Shown in pieces: positions 35,333-44,564 of a stretch of 64,000 nucleotides of DNA. Position numbers and translations under genes: made by a program. The stretch is from Winogradskyella wandonensis (lineage in GTDB: Bacteria > Bacteroidota > Bacteroidia > Flavobacteriales > Flavobacteriaceae). The notes below the pieces were generated by a model. That model was not told the origin of the DNA, did not search any database, and saw nothing but the letters and a program-made list of their open reading frames with translations. How positions within the stretch are numbered: the first letter of the stretch is position 1; each line of letters begins with the position of its first letter. The DNA is taken from NCBI RefSeq assembly GCF_004346845.1, contig NZ_SMGI01000005.1:82805-146804 (forward strand), given 5' to 3'.

Positions 35333-35806
35333 ATGACACTTTCAGAAATAAAAAAACACCTCGAAACGCTTGAAACGATTGAATTCAAACTCCCAAATGG
35401 CGAGTTAGTGCCTAGTCATTTTCATGTCACAGAAGTAGGGAAAATTTCAAAAACTTTTATAGACTGTGGTGGAACACTGCGTCAAGAAAGTGTGATTAAC
35501 TTTCAACTTTGGGAAGCTAACGATTACGACCATCGTTTGCACCCAGAAAAACTACTAAATATTATAACGCTTTCTGAAGAAAAATTAAAGTTAAGAGACG
35601 TAGATATCGAAGTCGAGTATCAATCGGACACCATCGGAAAATACGGATTAGGCTTTGATGGCAAAAGCTTTTTATTGACCTCTAAGCAAACCGATTGCTT
35701 AGCAAAAGATAATTGTGGAATACCAACCCTAAAACCTAAACTAAAACTTTCAGAATTACAAAATCAAGCAACATCTTGTTGTACACCAGATTCTGGTTGT
35801 TGTTAA
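35333..35806 (+). CDS. ars-operon protein with Cys-rich tail (DUF6428-like)
   Basis: The 157-residue cytosolic protein has a soluble domain with the conserved-looking segment ECYHV-like SHFHVTEVGKISKTFIDCGG. Its C-terminal tail contains SCCTPDSGCC, five cysteines in ten residues. From memory, flavobacterial ars operons often carry such a gene, labelled DUF6428. The tail could bind arsenite, but no function is established. It lies between arsR (one base) and the arsC-type phosphatase (ten bases). Confidence 0.7.
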   Translation: MTLSEIKKHLETLETIEFKLPNGELVPSHFHVTEVGKISKTFIDCGGTLRQESVINFQLWEANDYDHRLHPEKLLNIITLSEEKLKLRDVDIEVEYQSDTIGKYGLGFDGKSFLLTSKQTDCLAKDNCGIPTLKPKLKLSELQNQATSCCTPDSGCC

Positions 35807-35816
35807 AATCGAATAA

Positions 35817-36434
35817 ATGGATATGAACGAAAAATTAAATCATCTGATTGAAACTCTAGAGCCATCTACAATATCAGAAGAAAGAAAAGGTATACTTAAT
35901 GAGCTAGTAGAATTCATTCAATCAAAAAAGGATAAAAATCTTCCAGTAAACCTTAATTTTATTTGTACACACAATTCGCGACGAAGTCACTTATCACAGA
36001 TTTGGGCACAAACCATGGCTTACAAATTCAATATAACTGAAGTGTTTTGTTATTCTGGAGGAACGGAAGCCACAGCGATGTTTCCCGTTGTTGGAGATAC
36101 ACTTGTAAAACAAGGGTTTCAAATTAATAAAATATCAAACGAAAAAAATCCGGTTTATGCTGTAAAATACGCTGAAGACCGCCATCCTATCGTGTGTTTT
36201 TCAAAAACCTTTGATGCTGATTTTAATCCCAAAAACAGCTTTGCTGCAGTAATGACTTGCTCGCATGCCGACGAGAATTGTCCTTTTATTGCTGGTGCAG
36301 AACAACGTATTCCTGTGAGGTATGACGACCCAAAAGCGTATGATAATACACCGCTTCAACTTGAAAAATACGAAGAGCGTAGTCTTCAAATTGCTACAGA
36401 AATGAAATATGTGTTCTCAAAAATCAAATCCTAA
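35817..36434 (+). CDS. arsenate reductase-type low-molecular-weight phosphatase
   Basis: The 205-residue protein has the phosphatase-fold P-loop [14 protein letters not shown] near residues 44-57, with the nucleophilic cysteine and arginine of the CX5R motif. A second conserved cysteine lies in [14 protein letters not shown] (about 146-156). LMW-PTP-type ArsC enzymes reduce arsenate to arsenite using this cysteine with helper thiols. It precedes the Acr3 pump, which exports the product. A second ATG (35823) is two codons inside. The stop overlaps the upstream in-frame extension of acr3 but not its preferred start. Confidence 0.85.
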   Translation: MDMNEKLNHLIETLEPSTISEERKGILNELVEFIQSKKDKNLPVNLNFICTHNSRRSHLSQIWAQTMAYKFNITEVFCYSGGTEATAMFPVVGDTLVKQGFQINKISNEKNPVYAVKYAEDRHPIVCFSKTFDADFNPKNSFAAVMTCSHADENCPFIAGAEQRIPVRYDDPKAYDNTPLQLEKYEERSLQIATEMKYVFSKIKS

Positions 36435-36435
36435 A

Positions 36436-37482
36436 ATGGCACAAAAAAAATTAAGTTTTCTTGATAAAAATCTAACACTTTGGATTTTTGCAGCGATGCT
36501 AGTAGGCGTTGCAATTGGCTATTTTATACCCTCTTTTCCAGAAATCTTAAATACATTCAACAGCGGTACAACTAATATTCCTATTGCCATTGGTTTAATT
36601 TTAATGATGTATCCTCCTTTGGCTAAGGTCAATTATGCGTTGTTGCCAAAGGTTTTTAGAAATACAAAGATTCTTTCGATTTCTCTTATTCTTAATTGGG
36701 TGATTGGTCCTGTATTAATGTTTGTTTTGGCCATAACATTTTTGAGAGACTACCCGGAATACATGGTAGGACTTATTTTAATTGGATTGGCACGCTGTAT
36801 AGCCATGGTGTTGGTTTGGAATGATCTAGCCGAAGGAAATACCGAATATGGTGCTGGATTAGTTGCTTTAAATAGTGTTTTTCAAGTATTTGCTTACAGT
36901 TTTTATGCATGGATTTTTATTACTATACTACCTCCATATTTTGGCTTTCAAGGTGCAATTGTAGATATTTCCATAGTAACGATTGCAGAAAGTGTTGCAA
37001 TTTATTTAGGCATTCCGTTTGCATTAGGAATATTGAGTAGACTCATATTAGTTGAACTAAAAGGTGAAGATTGGTATAGGACCAAATTTATTCCAACAAT
37101 TTCTCCCTTAACTTTAATAGCGCTATTATTCACCATTGTAATCATGTTTTCATTAAAAGGTGAATTAATTGTTCAAATTCCTTTTGATGTTCTAATTATT
37201 GCCATTCCTTTGCTCATCTATTTTGCGTTAATGTTTATAGTTGGCTTTTTTGTTACAAAAGCTATGGGAGCGGAATATGATAAAACGGCATCAGTAGCTT
37301 TTACCGCAGCAGGAAATAATTTTGAGTTGGCTATTGCCGTAGCTATTGCTGTTTTTGGGCTAAACTCTGGTCAGGCCTTTGCTGGAGTCATTGGTCCATT
37401 GGTCGAAGTACCTGCACTAATCTTATTAGTTCGTGTATCGTTTTGGCTGCGAAAAAGGTTTTATTTAGGAGATGTATCATAG
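36436..37482 (+). CDS. acr3: ACR3-family arsenite efflux permease
   Basis: The 348-residue membrane protein has ten predicted helices and the Acr3 signature [17 protein letters not shown] near residue 117-133, with the conserved cysteine used for arsenite transport. [16 protein letters not shown], also typical, lies near 295. I start it at the ATG at 36436, which gives [14 protein letters not shown]; the frame is open to 36409 but that part lies within the preceding gene. It exports As(III) and closes the operon. Confidence 0.92.
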   Translation: MAQKKLSFLDKNLTLWIFAAMLVGVAIGYFIPSFPEILNTFNSGTTNIPIAIGLILMMYPPLAKVNYALLPKVFRNTKILSISLILNWVIGPVLMFVLAITFLRDYPEYMVGLILIGLARCIAMVLVWNDLAEGNTEYGAGLVALNSVFQVFAYSFYAWIFITILPPYFGFQGAIVDISIVTIAESVAIYLGIPFALGILSRLILVELKGEDWYRTKFIPTISPLTLIALLFTIVIMFSLKGELIVQIPFDVLIIAIPLLIYFALMFIVGFFVTKAMGAEYDKTASVAFTAAGNNFELAIAVAIAVFGLNSGQAFAGVIGPLVEVPALILLVRVSFWLRKRFYLGDVS

Positions 37483-37507
37483 AATCTAATTCTATAAGTT
37501 AAATTTT

Positions 37508-37535
37508 GTTTAACTGTACATTAAAATAGTTAAAC
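37508..37535. promoter_or_regulatory. dyad GTTTAAC-N14-GTTAAAC upstream of the TetR-type gene
   Basis: Two perfect 7-base inverted arms (37508-37514 and 37529-37535) are separated by 14 bases. The -7-like box TATCTTTA follows at 37542-37549, so the arms flank the expected -33 position. The same arms with the same spacing occur at 46100-46127 before the second photolyase operon. Confidence 0.6.
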
Positions 37536-37567
37536 AAATAGTATCTTTACATTGTAAAATCAATACA

Positions 37568-38224
37568 ATGGCAAAGAAAAAATCAATCTCACAAACAGAC
37601 CTAATCACATTTTACATGGATTACGTGCTCATGCACGACCATAAACCAAAATCTGTCTATGCATTTGCTAAAGACAATAATTTTGAAGAGTCTAAATTCT
37701 ATGAGCATTTTGGGTCGTTTGAAGCTTTAGAACAATCTATTTTTAAAGTATTTTTCGATAATACACTCACTGCTTTAGAAAAAAGCGAAGACTATCAGTC
37801 TTTTGATGCGCGTAACAAACTACTTAGTTTTTACTACACCTTTTTTGAAAACTTAACAGCAAACAGAAGTTATGTGGTTCATGCTTTAGGAAACCAAAAA
37901 GAAGGTATGAAATCTTTAAAAGTACTTTCGCACTTAAAGAAAAGTTTTAATAACTACATAGAACGTCTTGGTATAAATACTATAGATTTAAAGCAAGAAC
38001 AATTCGAAAAACTTCAAAATAGAGGTTTAAAGGAATCAGCATGGTTTCAATTATTAGTAACTATGAAATTCTGGTTAGATGACACCTCACCGTCTTTTGA
38101 AAAGACCGACATTTTTATAGAGAAATCTGTAAAAGCAAGTTTCGATTTAATAGATACAACACCACTTAAAAGCATTATTGACTTTGGCAAATTCTTGTTC
38201 AAAGAAAGAATGCATAACAACTAA
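37568..38224 (+). CDS. TetR/AcrR-family regulator
   Basis: The 218-residue protein has an N-terminal helix-turn-helix of TetR type: SVYAFAKDNNFEESKFYEHFGSFEALEQSIF at about residues 29-59, with the usual YEHF ending. A helical C-terminal ligand and dimer domain follows. It is the first gene of the photolyase operon, and the dyad at 37508-37535 lies in its promoter, which suggests autoregulation. The signal it senses cannot be read. The next gene follows by 20 bases. Confidence 0.85.
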   Translation: MAKKKSISQTDLITFYMDYVLMHDHKPKSVYAFAKDNNFEESKFYEHFGSFEALEQSIFKVFFDNTLTALEKSEDYQSFDARNKLLSFYYTFFENLTANRSYVVHALGNQKEGMKSLKVLSHLKKSFNNYIERLGINTIDLKQEQFEKLQNRGLKESAWFQLLVTMKFWLDDTSPSFEKTDIFIEKSVKASFDLIDTTPLKSIIDFGKFLFKERMHNN

Positions 38225-38244
38225 TACTGATACCTTCAGCATAA

Positions 38245-39555
38245 ATGAAAACCATAGACAGCATACCCATTAGTAAAATTTCTCGAGCAACTAAACTAGT
38301 TTCTACGGGTGCAAAAGTTGGTGTTAATTATCTAAAATATTACGGAGACAAAATGGTAAATTCTAAAGAAGATGCCAAAGAACGTCTCAATCAAAATAAC
38401 GCAGAAGACATTTACGATAGCCTTAAAAAGCTTAAAGGAAGTGCGCTTAAAGTAGCGCAAATGCTTAGCATGGAAAAAAGTATTTTGCCAAAGGCGTATG
38501 TCGAAAAGTTCTCATTATCACAATTTTCGGTTCCCCCATTATCACCTCCATTGGTGCTAAAAACGTTCAAAAAATATTTTGGGAAGCATCCCGAAGATTT
38601 GTTCGATACTTTCAACGCAACCTCAGTAAATGCTGCCAGTATAGGGCAGGTCCACCTTGCAGAAAAGGATGGGAAAAAATTTGCTGTGAAAATTCAATAC
38701 CCTGGGGTTGCAGAAAGTATTGCATCAGATTTGGCACTGGTAAAACCAATTGCTATTAAAATGTTTAATATAAAAGGTAAAGATTCTGATAAATATTTCA
38801 AGGAAGTAGAAAATAAGCTTACCGAAGAAACCAACTATTTACTAGAAATTGAACAAAGTAAAGCGGTTGTAGAGGCTTGTAAGCACATTCCAAATCTCGA
38901 GTTTCCTAATTATTATGAAGACTTATCATCCGAGCGCATCATTACGATGGATTACATGAAAGGTGAGCACCTATCTGAATTTGTTGCACACAATACAAAT
39001 CAAGAGGTCTCAAACAAGTTAGGTCAAGCGCTGTGGGACTTTTATATGTATCAAATCCATAAGCTTAGAAAAGTTCATGCAGACCCGCACCCTGGTAATT
39101 TCCTAATTTCTGAAGAAGGAAAATTAATCGCTTTAGATTTTGGTTGTATGAAGGAAATTCCAGAATCGTTTTACGTGCCTTATTTTGAATTAGCCAAAAA
39201 AGAAAGTTTAGAGGACGAGACATTTTTCACTAAAAAATTATACGAATTAGAAATTTTACGTGAAGATGACTCAAAAGAAGAAATAGAATTTTTTAGCGCC
39301 ATGTTTCATGACTTGCTGAGCTTATTTACACAACCATTTCATAATGAAACTTTTGATTTTTCAGACCCAAATTTCTTCAATCAAGTTGCAGAAATGGGAC
39401 AACGCTATTCAAAGAGTACAGAGCTTAGAAACATGAATGGTAATCGAGGCTCTAAACACTTTATTTATATTAATCGTACATTTTTTGGATTGTATAATCT
39501 CATGTTCGATTTAAAAGCTGAAAATGTAAAAATCAACAACTTTATCAATCTTTAA
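38245..39555 (+). CDS. ABC1/AarF/UbiB-family atypical kinase
   Basis: The 436-residue protein has the ABC1 family motifs KLKGSALKVAQMLS (KxGQ-like helix, about 63-76), AASIGQVHLA near 129, the nucleotide lysine in FAVKIQYPG, HADPHPGNFL near 277, and the metal-binding LDFGCMKE near 295. UbiB-type members support quinone synthesis, and others respond to light or oxidative stress. Genes of this type often travel with cryptochromes in Flavobacteriia. It ends exactly where the flavin reductase starts. Confidence 0.87.
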   Translation: MKTIDSIPISKISRATKLVSTGAKVGVNYLKYYGDKMVNSKEDAKERLNQNNAEDIYDSLKKLKGSALKVAQMLSMEKSILPKAYVEKFSLSQFSVPPLSPPLVLKTFKKYFGKHPEDLFDTFNATSVNAASIGQVHLAEKDGKKFAVKIQYPGVAESIASDLALVKPIAIKMFNIKGKDSDKYFKEVENKLTEETNYLLEIEQSKAVVEACKHIPNLEFPNYYEDLSSERIITMDYMKGEHLSEFVAHNTNQEVSNKLGQALWDFYMYQIHKLRKVHADPHPGNFLISEEGKLIALDFGCMKEIPESFYVPYFELAKKESLEDETFFTKKLYELEILREDDSKEEIEFFSAMFHDLLSLFTQPFHNETFDFSDPNFFNQVAEMGQRYSKSTELRNMNGNRGSKHFIYINRTFFGLYNLMFDLKAENVKINNFINL

Positions 39556-40191
39556 ATGGCAGAATTCAGTTTAGAAGACATAAACAAAATGCATCATTTG
39601 TACCGTATCAACTTAATTAACAGTTGTTCTGGTTACAAATCTGCAAATCTTATTGGTACCAAAGATGCTGCTGGCAATTCCAATCTCGCTGTTTTTAGCT
39701 CGTTAACCCACATGGGGTCTAATCCAGGATTATTAGGTGTTTTTATGCGGCCTACAACTGTAATTAGACATACGTATGAAAATTTAAAAAACACAGGATA
39801 TTACACCGTAAACCATATCCACGAGCAAATTATAGCAGATGCGCATCATACCTCTGCCAAATATGATAAATCTATTTCTGAGTTTGACGTCACTGAATTG
39901 CAAGAAGAATATAAAGACCATTTTCATGCACCATTTGTGGCAGGGTGCCCAATACAAATTGCCATGAGTTTTGTTGAAGAATATCACATCAAAGCCAACA
40001 ATACCATTTTGGTTGTTGGTAAAATCGAAAAGCTATATGTGCCAGATGAATTGATAGAGAAAGATGGTTTTATTAATTTGTCAAAAGGGAAAGTAGCAAC
40101 TATTAATGGTTTGGATGGTTATGCCGTACCTGATTTAAAAACACGTTTAGAATACCAACGTCCAAAAGCTGGATTTGCACATAGAGATTAA
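39556..40191 (+). CDS. flavin reductase-like FMN-binding protein
   Basis: The 211-residue protein has the FMN-binding split-barrel pattern: CSGYKSANLIGTKD, NLAVFSSLTHMGSNP, LGVFMRPTTVIRHTYENL and TGYYTVNHIH near the middle. Members reduce free flavin with NAD(P)H or bind FMN tightly. Position among photolyase genes suggests a role in reduced-flavin supply or repair of photo-oxidative damage, by inference. It has no gap to the kinase gene. Confidence 0.82.
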   Translation: MAEFSLEDINKMHHLYRINLINSCSGYKSANLIGTKDAAGNSNLAVFSSLTHMGSNPGLLGVFMRPTTVIRHTYENLKNTGYYTVNHIHEQIIADAHHTSAKYDKSISEFDVTELQEEYKDHFHAPFVAGCPIQIAMSFVEEYHIKANNTILVVGKIEKLYVPDELIEKDGFINLSKGKVATINGLDGYAVPDLKTRLEYQRPKAGFAHRD

Positions 40192-40214
40192 AATGCTTAA
40201 AAGCGCACACTATC

Positions 40215-41636
40215 ATGAAAATTCTACTTACCGGTACTACAGGTTACATAGCAAAGCGCCTTGCGCTACAGTTGCTAGAAGACGACCATGAACTAGTTTG
40301 CTGTGTAAGAGACATGGAGCGTATCCCAGATGAAATCGAAGACCATCCACAATGCACATTTATAAAAGTTGATTTTTTAGAGCCAGAACTTGCAGAAATC
40401 CCAGATGATATCGAGGTTGCTTATTATTTAATACACTCGATGTCTAATTCTAGTAATGACTTCGAGGAACTTGAAAAAAAATGTGCTCAAAACTTTAAAG
40501 AGCTCGTTAACAAGACTCAGTGCAAGCAAGTTATTTATCTAAGTGGTATTGTAAATGATGACTCGTTATCAAAGCATTTAAAATCGCGTCTTCAAGTTGA
40601 ACAAACTTTAAAATCTGATAATTATGCCTTGACGACGTTCAGAGCTGGAATAATTGTAGGAAGTGGAAGTGCATCTTTCGAAATTATTAGAGACATCGTA
40701 GAGAAATTACCCTTTATGATTACACCTAAATGGCTAAACACAAAAACACAACCCATTGGCATCCGAGATGTATTAACGTATTTGTCTGGGGCCTTAGGCA
40801 AAAAAGAACTTTACAACAATTCCTATGATATTTTTGGTCCGGAAATATTGACTTACAAACAAATGCTCCTGCAATTTGCAGAAGTAAGAGAGTTAAAACG
40901 ATACATTGTTACACTTCCGGTTTTAACACCTAAGTTATCTTCGTATTGGCTTTATTTTGTGACATCAACGTCATTTCAATTGGCCTCGGCACTTGTGGAT
41001 AGTATGAAAGTAGAAGTTATTGGTAAGGAAAGTGACATCAATGAGCATATCGATATTCAGCCAATGACCTACAAAACAGCGGTTGAGTTGGCTTTTCAAA
41101 AAATTGAACAAAATTCTGTGATTTCTAGTTGGAAAGATGCCGTAAGTAGCGGCGTTTTTAAAGACCAGCTTTCTAAGCATATCGAATTGCCACAATACGG
41201 CTGTTTTAAAGATGTAAGAAGCCGCGTTATTGAAGACGAAGAATTTACCATAAACCAAATCTGGAGTATCGGTGGACGTAACGGCTGGTATAGCTTTAAC
41301 AGATTATGGAAAATTAGAGGTTATATAGACAAACTTTTTGGTGGTGTTGGTCTTAGACGCGGACGCACACATGACACGTATTTAGAACCTGGTGACCCAC
41401 TCGATTTTTGGCGTGTACTTTTTGCCGATAAAAAAGAGAAACGCCTTCTATTATTTGCTGAAATGAAACTACCTGGTGAAGCGTGGTTAGAGTTTAAAAT
41501 CGTAAAAGACAAACTATTTCAGCGTGCTGTCTTTAGACCAAAAGGTGTTTGGGGTCGATTGTATTGGTATGCCGTTTTACCATTTCATGCCTTTGTATTT
41601 AACGGAATGATTAACGCATTGGTAACTAAGAAATAA
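40215..41636 (+). CDS. SDR/NmrA-type epimerase with DUF2867 domain
   Basis: The 473-residue protein starts with a Rossmann domain ([19 protein letters not shown]). An extended SDR region runs to about residue 290. A DUF2867 domain lies at about 315-470, with [43 protein letters not shown] and [15 protein letters not shown]. This two-domain architecture is known in many bacteria with light-related gene sets; the substrate is unknown. DUF2256 follows one base after its stop. Confidence 0.83.
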   Translation: MKILLTGTTGYIAKRLALQLLEDDHELVCCVRDMERIPDEIEDHPQCTFIKVDFLEPELAEIPDDIEVAYYLIHSMSNSSNDFEELEKKCAQNFKELVNKTQCKQVIYLSGIVNDDSLSKHLKSRLQVEQTLKSDNYALTTFRAGIIVGSGSASFEIIRDIVEKLPFMITPKWLNTKTQPIGIRDVLTYLSGALGKKELYNNSYDIFGPEILTYKQMLLQFAEVRELKRYIVTLPVLTPKLSSYWLYFVTSTSFQLASALVDSMKVEVIGKESDINEHIDIQPMTYKTAVELAFQKIEQNSVISSWKDAVSSGVFKDQLSKHIELPQYGCFKDVRSRVIEDEEFTINQIWSIGGRNGWYSFNRLWKIRGYIDKLFGGVGLRRGRTHDTYLEPGDPLDFWRVLFADKKEKRLLLFAEMKLPGEAWLEFKIVKDKLFQRAVFRPKGVWGRLYWYAVLPFHAFVFNGMINALVTKK

Positions 41637-41637
41637 A

Positions 41638-41784
41638 ATGCCTAGAGGCGTAAAAAAAGAAAATCTACCAACAAAAGTATGCCCAATTTGTGAACGCCCG
41701 TTTACGTGGCGAAAAAAATGGGCAAAGGATTGGGATAATGTAAAATATTGTAGTGAAAGATGCAGAAAACAAAAAACAGTTTAG
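41638..41784 (+). CDS. DUF2256 zinc-binding protein (cryptochrome-associated)
   Basis: The 48-residue protein starts [11 protein letters not shown] and contains [15 protein letters not shown], then [10 protein letters not shown]. The cysteine pairs CxxC and CxxxC form a treble-clef-like zinc site. DUF2256 proteins are small and repeatedly found beside cryptochrome and photolyase genes. It starts one base after the SDR gene and overlaps the Cry-DASH start by 25 bases in another frame, showing tight translational coupling. Confidence 0.88.
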   Translation: MPRGVKKENLPTKVCPICERPFTWRKKWAKDWDNVKYCSERCRKQKTV

Positions 41785-43073
41785 TTTGGTTTAGAAACGA
41801 TTTACGCGTTAACGATAACGCTGTTCTCGCAAAAGCCTGCAACGAAAGTGATAGTGTTATTGCAGTCTATTGTTTAGACCCTAGACATTTTGAACAGGAT
41901 AAATTTGGATTTAAAAAAACAGAAAAATTTAGAGCTAAATTTCTTCTAGAAACGCTAAACGATTTAAAAGAAAATTTAGCTAAAAAAAATATCGATTTGC
42001 TCGTTTATTTCGATAAACCTGAAGCTGCGCTACCACAGCTTTGTGACACATACGAAATAGATGCTGTTTATTTTCAAAATGAATGGACCGAAGAAGAAAA
42101 AACTGCTGAAAATACTGTGGCTTCGCGTATCTCTGCCATCAATAAGAATATAATATTTCATTCAGTATACAATCAGTTTTTATATCATCCAGCGGATATC
42201 AATTTCGAGATTGATAAAACACCTCAGGTATTTACGGTTTTCAGAAAAAAACTTGAGAAGTATGTAGATATCAGAGCAGAAGTACACATAGAAAAGAAAC
42301 CAGATTCAAATCGTATTGAAAACACAACTCAAATCCCAACACTTTCCGACTTAGGTTTCGAGGATTTTGAAACGCATCCACATTCGGCTTTTCCTTTTAA
42401 AGGTGGCGAATCCGAAGCTTTTAAAAGACTAGAAAATTATTTTTTCGAAACTAAAAAATTAGGGTTTTACAAAAAAACGCGTAATGGCCTAGTTGGTGTA
42501 GACTACAGCTCTAAGTTTTCGCCATGGCTGGCTAATGGAAGTATTTCTGCCCGAACAATTTATTGGCAAATTAAAAAGTTTGAAGCGGAGCATTTCAAAA
42601 ATCAATCGACCTATTGGTTAATTTTTGAGTTAATCTGGCGCGATTACTTTAAGTATGTATCGCTAAAACATGGCAACCAAATCTTTAAGCTCGAAGGCAT
42701 CTTAAAGAAAGATTATGCATGGTCCAGAAACCAGAACAAGATAAACGCTTGGATTAACGGAGAAACCCATTCAGATTTTGTAAATGCCAACATGATAGAA
42801 CTTAAAGAAACTGGTTGGATGAGTAATCGTGGACGCCAAAACGTGGCATCTTATTTTGCGAAAGAATTAGAACTCGATTGGCGCATTGGCGCTGCCTATT
42901 TTGAGTCACTCCTACTCGACTACGACGTTCACAGTAATTACGGCAATTGGATGTATGTAGCTGGCGTTGGCAACGACCCGAGAGACCGAAAATTTAATGT
43001 CGATTTACAGGCCGAACGCTATGACACCAATGGTAAATTTAGAAAGCGTTGGTTACAAACGTCTTTATTTTAA
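41760..43073 (+). CDS. DASH-type cryptochrome
   Basis: The 437-residue protein has the photolyase N-terminal domain ([19 protein letters not shown]) and the FAD domain with DASH features: [72 protein letters not shown]. Cry-DASH proteins repair cyclobutane dimers in single-stranded DNA and may bind RNA or act in signalling. They usually carry a folate antenna, and folE lies in the next operon. The gene overlaps DUF2256 and is three bases from the next photolyase gene. Confidence 0.9.
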   Translation: MQKTKNSLVWFRNDLRVNDNAVLAKACNESDSVIAVYCLDPRHFEQDKFGFKKTEKFRAKFLLETLNDLKENLAKKNIDLLVYFDKPEAALPQLCDTYEIDAVYFQNEWTEEEKTAENTVASRISAINKNIIFHSVYNQFLYHPADINFEIDKTPQVFTVFRKKLEKYVDIRAEVHIEKKPDSNRIENTTQIPTLSDLGFEDFETHPHSAFPFKGGESEAFKRLENYFFETKKLGFYKKTRNGLVGVDYSSKFSPWLANGSISARTIYWQIKKFEAEHFKNQSTYWLIFELIWRDYFKYVSLKHGNQIFKLEGILKKDYAWSRNQNKINAWINGETHSDFVNANMIELKETGWMSNRGRQNVASYFAKELELDWRIGAAYFESLLLDYDVHSNYGNWMYVAGVGNDPRDRKFNVDLQAERYDTNGKFRKRWLQTSLF

Positions 43074-43076
43074 TTT

Positions 43077-44564
43077 ATGAGCAAGAAACAAATTCAAATC
43101 ATATTTCCACATCAACTCTTTAAAACATCAGAAGTTTTAGACCAGATTGATGCTGTCTATTTGGTAGAAGAGTATCTGTTTTTTAATCAATATAAATTTC
43201 ACAAACAGAAAATTGCGTTTCATCGCGCAACTATGAAAGCGTATGCCAATTACTTGGAGTCCAAGGACATTGAAGTTAATTACATCAGTGCCACAGAAAA
43301 ACTGAGTGATATCAGAGAATTACTTCCGCATTTAAAGGATGAAGGCTTTGAGACTGTACATATCATCGACCCAACCGACAATTGGTTAGAAAAACACATT
43401 AACGAAAGTAGTGGCGATATAGACATCGTTTGGTATAACAATCCGTTGTTCATCAATAAAAAAGACGATTTATTAAGCTCATTTTTTAAACCATCGAAAA
43501 AGAAATTCTTTCAAACCTCGTTCTACAAAAATGAACGCAAAGACAGAAATATTTTAATGAATGGTGATGAGCCAAAAGGTGATAAATGGACTTTTGATGG
43601 CGAAAACCGGAAGAAATATCCAAAAGATAAAACACCACCTAGTATTCAATTTCCTGACAAAACTAAATTCCATAAAGAAGCTGAAGAATATGTAAAAGAC
43701 AACTTCGATAAAAATTATGGTGAACTTAACGACTATATCGTTTACCCCATAAATTTTGAATCTGCTGAAGCTTGGTTACAACAATTTTTTGAGCAGCGTT
43801 TTCACGAGTTTGGAGCTTACGAAGATGCGATTGTAAAAGAAGAACATTTCTTAAATCATAGCTTGCTTTCGCCTCTTATTAATGTTGGCCTTTTAAATCC
43901 TATAGACGTTATAGATAAAGCATTAGATTATGCCGAAGAAAATGATGTTCCTATAAATTCTACAGAAGGTTTTGTACGACAGATACTTGGTTGGAGAGAA
44001 TTTATAAGAGGTGTTTACGAAGCAAAAGGTACAGAAGAACGTACCAAAAACTTTTGGGATTTTAAACGGAAAATCCCTTCATCTTTTTATGATGGTACAA
44101 CAGGAATACAGCCCGTTGACGATGTGATTAAAAAAGTGAATAAAACCGCTTACGCACACCATATAGAACGTCTTATGATTCTAGGCAATTTTATGGTATT
44201 GTGCGAATTTGACCCAGACGAGGTCTACCAATGGTTTATGGAACTATTTATCGATGCTTACGATTGGGTTATGGTGCCAAATGTTTACGGTATGAGTCTT
44301 TATGCAGATGGTGGTTTAATGTCCACAAAACCATACATCAGCAGTAGTAATTACATTAAAAAAATGAGTAATTATGGTAAAGCCGATTGGGAAACCACTT
44401 GGGACGGCTTGTTTTGGACGTTTATGGATAAACACCGTGATTTCTTTTCTGGAAATCCTAGATTGGGAATGCTTTTGGGCAATTTAGACCGAATGAATAA
44501 AAAGACCTTAGAAGGCCACTTTGATGCAGCAGAAAAATTCTTTGAAACTCTAGATAATGCCTAA
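43077..44564 (+). CDS. photolyase-related protein of the FeS-BCP/DPRP family lacking the cluster cysteines
   Basis: The 495-residue protein opens IQIIFPHQLFKTSEVLDQID, the DPRP N-terminal domain. The FAD domain contains TEGFVRQILGWREFIRG (about 296-312), NFMVLCEFDPDEVYQW and GGLMSTKPYISSSNYIKKMS (about 412-431). Family members such as Agrobacterium PhrB carry a 4Fe-4S cluster on four cysteines and repair 6-4 photoproducts. Here only C376 is present. The segment after KKMSNY reads GKADWETTWDGLFW and has no cysteine, and I find no other cysteine in the protein. It cannot hold the usual cluster. It overlaps the next gene by eight bases. Confidence 0.87.
   Translation: MSKKQIQIIFPHQLFKTSEVLDQIDAVYLVEEYLFFNQYKFHKQKIAFHRATMKAYANYLESKDIEVNYISATEKLSDIRELLPHLKDEGFETVHIIDPTDNWLEKHINESSGDIDIVWYNNPLFINKKDDLLSSFFKPSKKKFFQTSFYKNERKDRNILMNGDEPKGDKWTFDGENRKKYPKDKTPPSIQFPDKTKFHKEAEEYVKDNFDKNYGELNDYIVYPINFESAEAWLQQFFEQRFHEFGAYEDAIVKEEHFLNHSLLSPLINVGLLNPIDVIDKALDYAEENDVPINSTEGFVRQILGWREFIRGVYEAKGTEERTKNFWDFKRKIPSSFYDGTTGIQPVDDVIKKVNKTAYAHHIERLMILGNFMVLCEFDPDEVYQWFMELFIDAYDWVMVPNVYGMSLYADGGLMSTKPYISSSNYIKKMSNYGKADWETTWDGLFWTFMDKHRDFFSGNPRLGMLLGNLDRMNKKTLEGHFDAAEKFFETLDNA

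Noticed and set aside
40960..40973. TGACATCAACGTCA, similar to the sqr operator
   Set aside because: It is inside the SDR/DUF2867 coding region, has different arm spacing, and no -7 box at 29.5 bp.
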